DNA of 64,000 bases from CAZKWG01 sp964615375 (lineage in GTDB: Bacteria > Myxococcota_A > UBA796 > CAZKWG01), in assembly GCA_964615375.1 (NCBI GenBank), contig CAZTOW010000004.1, positions 62,001 through 126,000 of the forward strand. The letters are read 5' to 3'. The translations under genes and the position numbers were made by a program. Shown here piece after piece: positions 46,845 through 57,585 of the stretch (the first letter of the stretch is position 1; every line of letters starts with the position of its first letter). A model generated the notes under the pieces. It saw nothing but the letters and a program-made list of their open reading frames with translations. It was not told the DNA's origin and made no database searches.

Positions 46845-46923
46845 GCCGCACTCCAGGGTGAGTCACTATTCTGTTACCTCTTGGACACGTCCCGGGTCAA
46901 TCAAATTCTCCCCGAGGAGACCG

Positions 46924-47778
46924 ATGCCTCAGATCTCGCTCCCCAAGCCCATCTTCGTCATCTCCGACGGCAGCGGCGAGACCGCGGAGAAGGTCGTGCG
47001 CGCGGCGCTCCATCAGTTCGACCACTACCTCGTGGACGTGCGCACCTACTCCAACGTCACCGACGTGGGCGAGCTCGAGCGCACCATGCGCCTCGCCGCC
47101 CGCGAGCAGGCCCTCGTCGTCACCACCCTCGTCCGCCCGGACATGCGGGAGTGGGCCCACGAGCTCGCCGACGAACACCAGATCCGCACCGTGGACGTGC
47201 TGGCCAGCACGCTCAACCACCTGAGCGTCTTCCTCGGCGCCCGCCCCCGCGGCGTCCCCGGGCGGGTCCACCACGCCGACGAGGAGTATTTCCGCCGGGT
47301 CGAGGCCGTAGAGTTCACGGTCAAGGCCGACGACGGCAAGGAGCCCCGCATGCTCCGCCAGGCCGACATCATCCTGGTCGGCGTCAGCCGCACGTCCAAG
47401 ACCCCGCTCTCGGTCTTCCTGGCCCACAAGGGCTACCGCGTCAGCAACGTCCCCGTCGTGCTGGACCACGCCCTGCCCCGCGAGCTCGAGGACGTAGACC
47501 AGCGCCGCATCTTCGCCCTCACCATCGACCCCGAGGCCCTCCAGGACATCCGCCAGCAGCGCCTCCAGACCCTCTCCATCTCCCACCACTCCCCCTACGG
47601 CGACATGGGCTACATCCTCGCCGAGCTGGAGTGGGCCGAGCGCCTCTTCCGCCGCTACCCCGCCTGGCCCGTGGTCGACGTGACCCGCAAGGCCGTCGAA
47701 GAGACCGCGGCGATGATCCTCAAGATCCTCCAGGAGCGCGGGCTGACCCGCGAGCGCGGCGAGGTCGGCCAGCTCTAG
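46924..47778 (+). CDS. ppsR: Pyruvate,phosphate dikinase / PEP synthase regulatory protein (DUF299)
   Basis: 284 residues from ATG at 46924 (GAGGAGA upstream). PIFVISDGSGETAEKVVRAAL and the Walker-type GVSRTSKTPLSVFLAHKGYRVSNVPVV (residues about 153-179) identify the DUF299 family. The enzyme switches pyruvate,phosphate dikinase or PEP synthase by ADP-dependent phosphorylation of the catalytic-site Thr and Pi-dependent dephosphorylation. Which target it uses cannot be told, since neither gene is in this window. Confidence 0.95.
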   Translation: MPQISLPKPIFVISDGSGETAEKVVRAALHQFDHYLVDVRTYSNVTDVGELERTMRLAAREQALVVTTLVRPDMREWAHELADEHQIRTVDVLASTLNHLSVFLGARPRGVPGRVHHADEEYFRRVEAVEFTVKADDGKEPRMLRQADIILVGVSRTSKTPLSVFLAHKGYRVSNVPVVLDHALPRELEDVDQRRIFALTIDPEALQDIRQQRLQTLSISHHSPYGDMGYILAELEWAERLFRRYPAWPVVDVTRKAVEETAAMILKILQERGLTRERGEVGQL

Positions 47779-47809
47779 CCCGCCTCGTGCGCATCGGGCG
47801 ATGCCGCGC

Positions 47810-47815
47810 TACAAT
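47810..47815 (+). promoter_or_regulatory. Candidate -10 for the Ser/Thr kinase gene
   Basis: TACAAT, one mismatch from the sigma70 -10 consensus, lies 83 bases upstream of the kinase GTG in the 119-base gap after ppsR. No good -35 is visible. Confidence 0.35.
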
Positions 47816-47897
47816 CCCCCTACGAGCCGACCGGCTCTGCGCGAGCGAGCGCCAGAGAGAGCAAGCGAGCGGGGGGCGCGAAGCCCGAGAGGCGTCC

Positions 47898-49757
47898 GTG
47901 ATCGGGACCGTACTGGACAAGTACGAAATCCTGCAAAAAGTTGGGGAAGGGGGCATGGCCACCGTCTACCGGGGTCGCCACCTCACCCTCGGCCGGGACG
48001 TCGCGATCAAGGTGCTCCACCCTCACCTCTCGGCCAGCCCGCGCAACCGTCAGCGCTTCGCGCGCGAGGCGCGGGCCATCGAGCACCTCGACCACGACAA
48101 CATCCTCAAGATCTACGACTACTCGGGTACAGACGCCGAAGACTGCTTCATCGTCACCGAGTTCGTGGACGGCGTGACCCTCCAGCGCCTGATCGTGGAC
48201 CGCGGCCGTCTGCCCTCCGAGGTCGTCTCCCTCATCGGCGTCCACCTCGCCGTCGCGCTGGAGTACGCCCACGGGGCGGGCATCATCCACCGGGATCTCA
48301 AGCCCGAGAACGTCATGCTCCGCCGGGACGGCACGGTGAAGCTGATGGACTTCGGCATCGCCCGCTTCCTGGACGAGGTGAACCTCACGGTCACCGGCGC
48401 CCTGGTCGGCAGCCCCGCCTACATGAGCCCGGAGCAGGCCATGGAGCGCGTGCTGGACCCGCGCTCCGACCTCTTCAGCCTGGGCACGCTCCTCTTCCAC
48501 ATCGCCACCGGCCAGCTCCCCTTCTCCGGTGGGAACCCGAGCCTGATCCTGCGCAACATCATCGACGGCAAGCGGCCGGAGGTCACCGAGCTCACGCCCG
48601 ACCTCTCCGGCGGGCTCGCCGACATGATCGAGCGCCTGCTGCAGACCAACCCCGCCGGGCGCCCCCAGAGCGCCGCGGAGGTGCGGGAGGCCCTGGAGCG
48701 CGCGCTGAGCGAGGTGAAGATCGGCCTGGACGACCCGAAGTGGTCGCTGCAGGTCTGGCTCCAGGAGCCGGGCAGCTACGAGGCGCGGCTCAAGGTCCAC
48801 CTCAAGGAGATCCTGCTCAGCGAGGGCCGCAGCCGTCTCGGCGCCAACGACACCCTCGGCGCGCTCCGCCTGCTGAACCGACTGCTGGCGATGGACGAGG
48901 ACAACCCGGAGGTCCTGGAGCTGGTCCAGGGCATGCACGCCGCCAGCCCCTCGGCCGCCCCGCCCAGCCGCCGCTGGCGCCCCGCCGCCGCCGCCGCCGC
49001 CGCCTTCCTGATCGGAATCTCCGCCTGGGGGCTCGCCCAGCGCCTGCTGCGCGAGCCGGAGGGCGTGGTGGAGCCGCCGGAGCCCCCGACCTCGGAGCTC
49101 CCCCCTCCGAGCACCGTCGGCGCGGCGCAGAGCGAGGAGCCCTCGGAGAGCCCCGTCCCCGTCCTGGAGGCGAGCCACACCCCCACCACCAGCGCCCCCA
49201 CCCGCCCTCGGGACCGGACCAGCGGCGGGCATTCCCGCACGGCCAGCCCCGCGAGCGGCGGCTCCCCCGCCAGCGCCACGACCAGCGCCCCCGCCGCCCT
49301 CGCCGCGGAGGCCAGCCCCGATCCTCCCGCCCGCGTCACCGTGCTCGTCCCCGGGACCTGGGCCAACTTCTTCATCGACAACCAGAAGGTCGGGCGCACC
49401 GGCGCCGGCCCGCTCACCGTCTCGCCGGGCACCCACACCCTGCGCGTGGAGAACGACCTCTCGCTCCCCTACACGACGACCTTCACCGTCGCGCCGGGCG
49501 AGGAGCGCACCATCGAGATCACCGCGCTCCAGCGCAAGCCCGTGATCGTCCGCTTCGAGCCCGACCTGGACGGCGCCTGCCGCGTCGTGGTGGACGAGGT
49601 GGAGCGCGGCACGCTCCAGGGCCTCGCCTACACCTTCCAGATCCTCGAGCCCGACACCTCCCACACCATCAGCCTGAGCTGCCCGGACGGCAAGCCACGC
49701 GCCATCCGGGTGCCCGAGGTGCTGCCAGGGGCCGTGCTCAAGCCCACCTTCCCCTGA
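47898..49757 (+). CDS. Membrane-bound Ser/Thr protein kinase with PEGA domain
   Basis: 619 residues from GTG at 47898 (GAGAGG upstream). The kinase domain (about 8-270) is complete: VGEGGMATVYRG glycine loop, VAIKVL Lys, IIHRDLKPENVM catalytic loop (near 130), DFGIAR, and YMSPEQAM. A helical region follows, then one membrane helix at about 357-378 (RPAAAAAAAFLIGISAWGL). The outer part has a long Ser/Thr/Pro linker and a PEGA domain (about 478-545: ARVTVLVPGTWANFFIDNQKVGRTGAGPLTVSPGTHTLRVE), then another beta domain with two Cys. It senses an outer signal and phosphorylates cytosolic targets. Confidence 0.95.
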   Translation: MIGTVLDKYEILQKVGEGGMATVYRGRHLTLGRDVAIKVLHPHLSASPRNRQRFAREARAIEHLDHDNILKIYDYSGTDAEDCFIVTEFVDGVTLQRLIVDRGRLPSEVVSLIGVHLAVALEYAHGAGIIHRDLKPENVMLRRDGTVKLMDFGIARFLDEVNLTVTGALVGSPAYMSPEQAMERVLDPRSDLFSLGTLLFHIATGQLPFSGGNPSLILRNIIDGKRPEVTELTPDLSGGLADMIERLLQTNPAGRPQSAAEVREALERALSEVKIGLDDPKWSLQVWLQEPGSYEARLKVHLKEILLSEGRSRLGANDTLGALRLLNRLLAMDEDNPEVLELVQGMHAASPSAAPPSRRWRPAAAAAAAFLIGISAWGLAQRLLREPEGVVEPPEPPTSELPPPSTVGAAQSEEPSESPVPVLEASHTPTTSAPTRPRDRTSGGHSRTASPASGGSPASATTSAPAALAAEASPDPPARVTVLVPGTWANFFIDNQKVGRTGAGPLTVSPGTHTLRVENDLSLPYTTTFTVAPGEERTIEITALQRKPVIVRFEPDLDGACRVVVDEVERGTLQGLAYTFQILEPDTSHTISLSCPDGKPRAIRVPEVLPGAVLKPTFP

Positions 49758-49764
49758 GGCTCCC

Positions 49765-50295
49765 ATGACAGGATTGTCGCGCCGCGGCGACCCCAGACCG
49801 GAGCCCAGCACGAATTCTCAGCCTTTGTCCTCACCCACCCCACCATGGCACGTTCTTTGCATCCTCCCTCTGGCGAGCGGCTGCTTCTTCTTCCTGCCGC
49901 TCATCCCGGTCGAGGAGAACATGCCCCCCGAGATCATCAGCTCCTACCCCGCGCCCGATGAGCCGCTGGTGCTCGGCTACGACCCGACCTTCGCCTTCGT
50001 GATGGTCGAGGAGCCGAACGGCGACCCCTTCGAGTGCTGGTGGTACGTGCCGACCACGGACTTCATGGAGGCGGGGACGCTGCTGCGCTTCAACGACGAC
50101 AGCGAGGACGGCGGAGAGACCGCCGACACCGGCGCGCGCGTCAGCGGCTGCCAGGTCAACCTGTTCCCCGACCCCGACTACGAGAACTACGCCAGCTTCG
50201 ACGGGAAGACCCTCTACTGCGACATCACGGACCAGCCGACCAGCGAAGTGGTGCGGATCTCCTGGCCCATCGACTTCATCGGGGAGGGAACATGA
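49765..50295 (+). CDS. Hypothetical lipoprotein
   Basis: 176 residues from ATG at 49765. The hydrophobic stretch VLCILPLASGCFFFLPLIP has lipobox LASGC, but the n-region is long (about 26 residues) and a TTG at about residue 21 could be the true start. The mature part (PPEIISSYPAPDEPLVLGYDPTFAFVMVEEPNGDPFECWWYVP) looks like an Ig-like or related beta domain with four Cys residues in the mature part. The stop overlaps the next lipoprotein gene (ATGA), so the two are coupled. No family recognised. Confidence 0.6.
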   Translation: MTGLSRRGDPRPEPSTNSQPLSSPTPPWHVLCILPLASGCFFFLPLIPVEENMPPEIISSYPAPDEPLVLGYDPTFAFVMVEEPNGDPFECWWYVPTTDFMEAGTLLRFNDDSEDGGETADTGARVSGCQVNLFPDPDYENYASFDGKTLYCDITDQPTSEVVRISWPIDFIGEGT

Positions 50296-51806
50296 ACCGC
50301 GCGAACCCCCTCGTCTCCCTGCTCCTCCCGATCGCGACCCTGTTCGGCTGCGGCGCGGAGAGCATGTTCGTGGCCAGGGACGAAGCCGATCAGGGCGCCA
50401 ACGAGGAGAACCCGGACGGGGACACGGGCGGCATCGACGACGAGAGCGGCGCCAGCCTCATCCGCGTGGACGTGTACCCGAGCAGCTCGGGCCCGACGCT
50501 GGAGCCCCAGAGCGTGGTGGTCGGCCTGGACAGCGAGACCACCAACCTGGAGATCGAGCTGCCCGCGCCCATCAGCGTCCGCGGCGAGATCACCGGCTAC
50601 GTCGCCACCCCGCCCTCGGCCATCGACGTCCCCGGCGACACCGTCCCCGTCATCGCCCAGGTCCTCCTCCAGCAGGACGAAGGGGTCGCGGGCGGCGAGA
50701 CCGTCAGCGACGCCGACGGGGACTTCCAGCTGGAGATCACGCCGGGCTCCGACTACACCCTGGCGATCCTGCCCATCGACCCCAGCACGGTCCCCTTCCT
50801 CATCGCGGGCGGGCTCTCGCTGGAGGACGATCAGCGCCTGGACGAGGATCTCATGAACCTCGGCGACGGCGTGCCGGTCTACGGCGCCGTCAAGAAGAGC
50901 GACGGCACCCCCGTGCGCACCGAGGTCGCCCTCGTGGACCCGCTCACCGGCCTCCAGGGCGGCGTGGTGGAGACCGACGAGTCCGGCTGGTTCGAGCTCC
51001 GCGCCCTGCCGGGCGAGTACGAGCTCATCGTGCTCGGCGACCCCAGCCGGGCGGTCCCCAGCCTGAGCGCCGACATCGTCGCCACCGAGACCGAGGGCGC
51101 GCGCCTGGACGTGGACATGGGCGAGTACGAGGCCGTCACGCTGGACTGCGACGTGCTCGACAGCACCGGCGAGCCGGTCTCCAACGTGGCCGTCCGCTTC
51201 ACCTCCATCGAGCTCCAGGACCCGGAGTGGTCGCTGCAGGTGGACGCCGAGACCGACAGCTCCGGCGTGCTCTTCACGCGCCTCCTGCCCGGGACCTGGA
51301 GCGTGGAGTTCATCCCCTCCTACGACTCCGGTCTCTCGCCGGTCTCCATGAACCTGGAGATCACGGGCGAGCTCGATCTGGACGACCCCGTCGTCCTGCC
51401 GCCCCTCGCCACCCTGAGCGGGCGGGTCGTGGACCCTCAGGGGGAGGCGCTGGGCGGCGTGATCGTCTCCGCGCGCGAGCAGGGCTTCGACCGGCGCACC
51501 TGGTACGGGACCACCGAGAGCGACGGCTCCTTCTCCTTCGACGCGCCCGCCGTCCGGCTGGACCTCACGTTCACGCCCGCCACCGACCGCGTCGCCATCC
51601 TCACCCTGGAGAGCGACCCCTCCGCCGAGCAGATCGGCGACGTGGTGCTCCCCTATGGGCAGGAGGTGAGCGGGACGCTGAGCACCCCGGACGGGGCCGT
51701 GGTGCCCTACGCCATCGTGGAGCTGCGCGACGCCGCGACCCAGGAGCTGCTGGGGACCACCCTCTCCAACAGCTCCGGGGCCTTCTCCGCCCGCATCAGC
51801 CCCTGA
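50292..51806 (+). CDS. Lipoprotein with CarboxypepD_reg-like repeats
   Basis: 504 residues from ATG at 50292 with GGGGAGGG upstream. The signal peptide ends at lipobox FGC. About five carboxypeptidase-regulatory-like (transthyretin-like) beta-sandwich repeats follow, each with a pattern such as VSGTLSTPDGAVVPYAIVELRD...GTTLSNSSGAFSARI or VRGEITG...ETVSDADGDFQLEITPG. Such arrays are structural or binding modules on the outer surface. No catalytic motif. Coupled to the lipoprotein gene upstream. The same domain type occurs in the octahaem cytochrome at 1879-3945. Confidence 0.85.
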   Translation: MNRANPLVSLLLPIATLFGCGAESMFVARDEADQGANEENPDGDTGGIDDESGASLIRVDVYPSSSGPTLEPQSVVVGLDSETTNLEIELPAPISVRGEITGYVATPPSAIDVPGDTVPVIAQVLLQQDEGVAGGETVSDADGDFQLEITPGSDYTLAILPIDPSTVPFLIAGGLSLEDDQRLDEDLMNLGDGVPVYGAVKKSDGTPVRTEVALVDPLTGLQGGVVETDESGWFELRALPGEYELIVLGDPSRAVPSLSADIVATETEGARLDVDMGEYEAVTLDCDVLDSTGEPVSNVAVRFTSIELQDPEWSLQVDAETDSSGVLFTRLLPGTWSVEFIPSYDSGLSPVSMNLEITGELDLDDPVVLPPLATLSGRVVDPQGEALGGVIVSAREQGFDRRTWYGTTESDGSFSFDAPAVRLDLTFTPATDRVAILTLESDPSAEQIGDVVLPYGQEVSGTLSTPDGAVVPYAIVELRDAATQELLGTTLSNSSGAFSARISP

Positions 51807-51815
51807 GGGCCCGGC

Positions 51816-52286
51816 TCAGGCGGCCAGGGCCACGCCGAGCAGCTCGATGGTCGTGACCTCGCCGCGACCCGACTGGAGCGCGCGCTCCGCGGCGTGGACC
51901 ACGTCGGGCGCCACCACGATGAAGGCCTGGTGGTCGATCACCACGCGATAGCCGCGGAGCTCACCGTTGGCGCTCGCGGGGCGAGGCTCCACGGCCACGG
52001 CCACGGGCGCCGGAGCGGGCGTGGGCGCCACCTCCTCGGCGACCTCCGGCGCGCTCTCCGGTTCAGGAGAGGTCTGGAGCGCCTGCTCCGCCGCCGCCTT
52101 CCAGGTCTGGCTGCGGTGGACGCGCGGGCCCGAGGGCGCAGGGGCGCGATCGAGCTTGTTCCTCCGAAGCGCGTTGGCGATGGCCGCGGGCGCGGCCCCG
52201 TAGCGCTCCGCGAGCTCACGCAGCGAGAACACGTCCTTGAGCGAGACGAGCTCGGGCCACCACTCGCGATCTTCCAGCCTCTTCAT
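51816..52286 (-). CDS. Helix-turn-helix protein with C-terminal alpha/beta domain
   Basis: 156 residues from ATG at 52286 (GGGGGA upstream; a TTG twelve bases earlier is a poorer start). The N-terminus EDREWWPELVSLKDVFSLRELAERYGAAPAAIANALRRNKLDRAPA has a clear HTH of the DNA-binding kind. A linker rich in Pro/Ala/Glu leads to a small C-terminal domain (RGYRVVIDHQAFIVVAPDVVHAAERAL). It may be a transcription factor or DNA-architectural protein; targets unknown. Convergent with the lipoprotein gene, 9 bases apart. Confidence 0.65.
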   Translation of the reverse strand: MKRLEDREWWPELVSLKDVFSLRELAERYGAAPAAIANALRRNKLDRAPAPSGPRVHRSQTWKAAAEQALQTSPEPESAPEVAEEVAPTPAPAPVAVAVEPRPASANGELRGYRVVIDHQAFIVVAPDVVHAAERALQSGRGEVTTIELLGVALAA

Positions 52287-52421
52287 GGGATCCCCCAAAA
52301 TGTCGGGTTGTGCGGCGCGCCGGGGGACAGCCCCCCAGACCCTCCGCGCGGTTGACGCTCGCCAGCCCTCCCCGCGGCGCGCGGGTTGACCCTGCTCGGG
52401 CCAGGAGCTACCTTCGCCGCG

Positions 52422-53198
52422 ATGTCGTGCTGGCTCCTCATGACCATCCTGTCGCTGACGCGAGACGCGGCAGCCCAGGATGAGACTGTGCCCAGTCCGC
52501 AGACAGACCCCACCGTTGCCTCCACGCCAGAGGCAACGATGGACGCCAACCTGCGGCTGGACCTCGCCGTGCGGGCATATCAGTCCGGGCAGTACGAGGA
52601 GGCACGAACCTCACTCGCGCTGCTGGTGAACGACCCACGCGTCTCGGATGCCGTGCTGCGCCAGCAGGCACGGGTATATCTTGGAGAGATCCTCTATGTC
52701 CAGGGTCAAGAGGACGCGGCATTCAAGGTATTTGAAACTGTGCTCTTGGAGGATGGATCGTTCAAGATCGATCCATTTAAACATCCGCCGGATGTATGTG
52801 GGTTCTTCGAGGTCGTGCGCGCCTCTGTGAGCGCGCTGCCCGACGATCCGATTCCCGCAGTCACGGTTCCCCTCTCGCGTGGCGCGTGGGTCGGCTTCGG
52901 CGCGTGGCAGCGTACACACGGATATCGTCGAGTTGGGAATCTGCTCATGTCGGGTCAGGTGCTCCTGGGCACCACCAGCCTCATTACGCACGCGATACTG
53001 CTGCAGGATCGCGAGTACACCATGGACAGCCCAGAGGAGACGCGCATCTTCGCCCTGCGCGCCGTGCAGTGGGGATCGACGGCGGGCTTCTGGGGGCTCT
53101 ACGCCTGGGGCACGCTCGACGCGCAGCGCCGCATCCGCGAGGGCGAGCGCGCGGGGGCCGGCGCGCCCATCGGTGTGGGGGTCTCGGGGCGCTGGTAG
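52422..53198 (+). CDS. Secreted TPR-like hypothetical protein
   Basis: 258 residues from ATG at 52422; an in-frame TTG at 52386 is possible. MSCWLLMTILSLTRDAAAQ is a signal peptide. Residues about 40-105 (NLRLDLAVRAYQSGQYEEARTSLALLVNDPRVSDAVLRQQARVYLGEILYVQGQEDAAFKVFETVLLED) form two TPR-like helix pairs. The C-terminal half has two or three hydrophobic stretches (VGNLLMSGQVLLGTTSLITHAILL; WGSTAGFWGLYAWGT). The gene has noticeably lower G+C and different codon use than its neighbours, and codes a 9-base perfect hairpin at 52514-52538. Not assigned to a family. Confidence 0.65.
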   Translation: MSCWLLMTILSLTRDAAAQDETVPSPQTDPTVASTPEATMDANLRLDLAVRAYQSGQYEEARTSLALLVNDPRVSDAVLRQQARVYLGEILYVQGQEDAAFKVFETVLLEDGSFKIDPFKHPPDVCGFFEVVRASVSALPDDPIPAVTVPLSRGAWVGFGAWQRTHGYRRVGNLLMSGQVLLGTTSLITHAILLQDREYTMDSPEETRIFALRAVQWGSTAGFWGLYAWGTLDAQRRIREGERAGAGAPIGVGVSGRW

Positions 53199-53211
53199 GC
53201 TGGCCGGTTGT

Positions 53212-53217
53212 TATACT
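53212..53217 (+). promoter_or_regulatory. Candidate -10 for the sigma54 activator gene
   Basis: TATACT within GTTGTTATACTGGGG is one mismatch from the sigma70 -10 consensus and lies 34 bases upstream of the ATG at 53252. The -35 position is poor. Confidence 0.4.
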
Positions 53218-53251
53218 GGGGCGCCCGCGCCTGCGGGACCTCGAGGCTGCG

Positions 53252-55033
<1,782 letters not shown>

Positions 55034-55035
55034 AA

Positions 55036-55644
55036 ATGTTTACGGTTGGTCTTACAGGTGGGATCGCCTGTGGCAAATCAACAGTAGCCAACGCGCTGCG
55101 TGCGCGAGGCGTCCCGGTCCTGGACGCGGACCAGGTCTCGCGCGAGATCAGCGCCCCGGGCAGCCCGGCGCTGGCGGAGATCGTGGCGCGCTTCGGCGCC
55201 GACCTGCTGCGACCGGACGGCACGCTGGACCGCAAAGCGCTGGGCGCGCGGATCGTGGGCGACCCGGCCGCGCGGCGGGATCTGGAGGCCATCACCCACC
55301 CGCGCATCCGCGAGGCCATCGCCGCGGGCCTGGCGACGATGGCGGCGCAGGGACACCCCGTCGCCGTGGTGGAGGCGGCGCTGATGGTGGAGACGGGGAC
55401 CTGGCGGCTCTACGACGCGCTGCTGGTCGTGCGCGCCAGCCCCGAGGTGCAGGTGCGTCGCCTGATGGCCCGCGAGGGCATGGAGGAGCCGGCCGCCCGC
55501 GCCTGGCTGGCGGCCCAGATGCCGGTGGACGAGAAGGCCCGCCTGGCCACCGCCGTCATCGACAACGACGGGGGCCCGGACGCGCTGGGGGAGGCCGTGG
55601 ACCGCGCCTGGGCGCAGATCCTGGCCCGCCTCAGTACTGGATGA
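55036..55644 (+). CDS. coaE: Dephospho-CoA kinase
   Basis: 202 residues from ATG at 55036, two bases after the activator's stop. P-loop GLTGGIACGKSTVAN (residues 6-20), LDADQVSREI with the catalytic Asp, and ITHPRIREAI are typical. It phosphorylates dephospho-CoA at the 3' hydroxyl in the last step of CoA synthesis. The first 60 bases are A+T-richer than the rest of the gene. The 3' end overlaps the convergent apt gene by 14 bases. Confidence 0.95.
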   Translation: MFTVGLTGGIACGKSTVANALRARGVPVLDADQVSREISAPGSPALAEIVARFGADLLRPDGTLDRKALGARIVGDPAARRDLEAITHPRIREAIAAGLATMAAQGHPVAVVEAALMVETGTWRLYDALLVVRASPEVQVRRLMAREGMEEPAARAWLAAQMPVDEKARLATAVIDNDGGPDALGEAVDRAWAQILARLSTG

Positions 55645-56158
55645 TGCTCTCGACCGGGGTGCCGCCGAGGCGCGCGCGCCCGTCGAGGAAGGCGAGCTCG
55701 ACCACGAAGCAGCAGGCGACCACCTCACCGCCGAGCTGGTTCACGAGCTGCGTGGTGGCGAGCGCCGTGCCGCCGGTGGCCAGCAGGTCGTCCACCACCA
55801 GCACGCGCTGGCCCGTGTGGACGGCGTCGATGTGCATCTCCAGCGTGGCCGAGCCGTACTCCAGGTCGTAGGAGACGCCCACGCTCTTGTAGGGCAGCTT
55901 GCCCGGCTTGCGCGCGGGGACGAAGGCCGCGGAGAGCTCCATCGCCAGCGGGGCGCCGAACAGGAAGCCGCGAGACTCCATGCCCACCACGGCGTCGATG
56001 TGGCGGCCGGCGAAGCGCTCGGCGAAATAGTCGATGGTCCGGCGGAACAGCCGCGGATCGGCGAGGACCGGCGTGATGTCCTTGAACAGGATGCCGGGCT
56101 TCGGGAAATCCGGGACGTCGCGAATGGTGGCCTTGAGCACGCTCTCCAGGGATTCCAT
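55631..56158 (-). CDS. apt: Adenine phosphoribosyltransferase
   Basis: 175 residues. The type I PRTase fold is complete: VPDFPKPGILFKDITPVLADP, VVGMESRGFLFGAPLA, FVPARKPGKLPY, LEMHIDAVHTGQRVLVVDDLLATGGTA with the PRPP loop. It salvages adenine to AMP. The length matches the bacterial enzyme. The next gene upstream, 31 bases away, is surE on the same strand, so both nucleotide genes may be one operon. Confidence 0.96.
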   Translation of the reverse strand: MESLESVLKATIRDVPDFPKPGILFKDITPVLADPRLFRRTIDYFAERFAGRHIDAVVGMESRGFLFGAPLAMELSAAFVPARKPGKLPYKSVGVSYDLEYGSATLEMHIDAVHTGQRVLVVDDLLATGGTALATTQLVNQLGGEVVACCFVVELAFLDGRARLGGTPVESIIQY

Positions 56159-56189
56159 CGTCTTCTCCGTGCCCGGTCCCCCGGGCGGG

Positions 56190-57029
56190 TCAGGTCTGCT
56201 CGTCGCCGGCGGACACGTCCCAGCCCTGGACGCGGTCCAGGACCGAGAACGCCGTCATGTCCGGGTGCAGCGGGGTGAGCGTCGCATATCCGCGCTCGAA
56301 CCACCAGCCGTCCAGGCTGCCGGCGCGCTGATGTGCCTCTTCCGAGGGCGTGGCGCGGTCCCAGCCCTCGAAGCGATCGTGCCCCCCGCCGATCCAGTAG
56401 TAGGCGCGCCCGCGGGGGTCCTGGTTGATCTTCACCATGGGGTGGTAGAAGCGCTTGCCCATCGGGCAGACCTTCACCCCCTGGAGCCGGTCCAGGGTCA
56501 CGCCGGGCACGTTCAGGTTGAGGAAGGTGTGCGTGGGCAACGGATCGGCCAGCATCTTCGCGATCACGCGGCGGGCGACGGCCCCGGCGGTCTCCCAGAT
56601 GGGATCGCCCTTGTCGCGGTCGCCGGTCCCCAGGCTCACGGCCAGGGCGGGGAGGCCCTGCAGCGCGGCCTCCATCGCGGCGGCCACCGTCCCCGAGTAG
56701 TGGACGTCGTCACCCAGGTTCGAGCCGTAGTTGATGCCGGACACCACGACGTCGGGCCGGCGCCCGCAGAGGTGGTGGATGCCCAGGTAGGCGCAGTCGG
56801 CGGGCGTCCCGCGCGCGGCGTACCAGCGGGCGGGGGCGCGCGGGGCCACGCGGGGGGTCCACTCCTCGACGCGGAGGGGCTCGTACAGGGTCAGGGAGTG
56901 GCTCTTGGCGGACTGCTCCTCGCGAGGGGCGACCACCACGATCTCCACGTCAGGACCGGCCAGGGCGTCGACCAGGGCGGCGAGCCCCGGCGCTTCGACG
57001 CCGTCATCGTTGGAGAGGAGGATCAGCAT
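56190..57029 (-). CDS. surE: 5'/3'-nucleotidase SurE
   Basis: 279 residues. Typical opening MLILLSNDDGVEAPGLAALVDAL with the metal-binding Asp pair, APREEQSAKSHSLTL, and VVSGINYGSNLGDDVHYSGTVAAAMEA with catalytic Asn and Ser. It dephosphorylates nucleoside monophosphates and related compounds. The C-terminal extension after LNLNVPG is normal for the family. Located next to apt. Confidence 0.96.
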   Translation of the reverse strand: MLILLSNDDGVEAPGLAALVDALAGPDVEIVVVAPREEQSAKSHSLTLYEPLRVEEWTPRVAPRAPARWYAARGTPADCAYLGIHHLCGRRPDVVVSGINYGSNLGDDVHYSGTVAAAMEAALQGLPALAVSLGTGDRDKGDPIWETAGAVARRVIAKMLADPLPTHTFLNLNVPGVTLDRLQGVKVCPMGKRFYHPMVKINQDPRGRAYYWIGGGHDRFEGWDRATPSEEAHQRAGSLDGWWFERGYATLTPLHPDMTAFSVLDRVQGWDVSAGDEQT

Positions 57030-57120
57030 GGGTCACCGAGGCTAACCCGTCCGCCTCCCGCATGCGCCCGCGGGCCACGCGACAGGTTATGATGTCTCCC
57101 TCCTCAGCCCCCGGATCGGA

Positions 57121-57510
57121 ATGCGCCCCCGATACGCCGACCTGTTCCGCGCCCTGAAGGATCCGGACATCGCTCGGGCGGACGCGGCCTATGACGCGCT
57201 GCTCTTCGACCGCGGCGAGGCGCTGCCCGACCTGGCGGCGGCCTACCGGACCTTCAAGAAGGACGCGACGCTGCGCTTCTACGCGGTGCAGCTCATGGCT
57301 TTCTCCGGGGATCCTCGCGCGGTGCCCCTGGTGATGGAGGCGCTCTCCGATCCTGACCCGCAGGTGCGCGCCGAGGCCTGTCGCGGGCTCGAGGACCTGG
57401 GCGCGGGCGCCGCGCTGACGGCGCTGAAGGCCCGCACCGAGGATCTGGACGCGGGCGTGCGCGAGGCCGCGCTGGAGGCCCTCGACGCCCTGAGCAACCA
57501 CGACGACTGA
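57121..57510 (+). CDS. HEAT-repeat protein
   Basis: 129 residues from ATG at 57121. Three to four HEAT/armadillo-like helix pairs are visible: TLRFYAVQLMAFSGDPRAVPLVMEALSDPDPQVRAEACRGLEDLGAGAALTALKARTEDLDAGVREAALEALDAL. Such repeats mediate protein binding. No partner can be named; it starts 91 bases from the divergent surE. Confidence 0.75.
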   Translation: MRPRYADLFRALKDPDIARADAAYDALLFDRGEALPDLAAAYRTFKKDATLRFYAVQLMAFSGDPRAVPLVMEALSDPDPQVRAEACRGLEDLGAGAALTALKARTEDLDAGVREAALEALDALSNHDD

Positions 57511-57585
57511 GGCTCCCGGCGGCTCGTCGCGCAACCTTTGCCCCGGACCCCAGGACAGGCTACCTGTTCCGGCTTCGAGGAGGCC

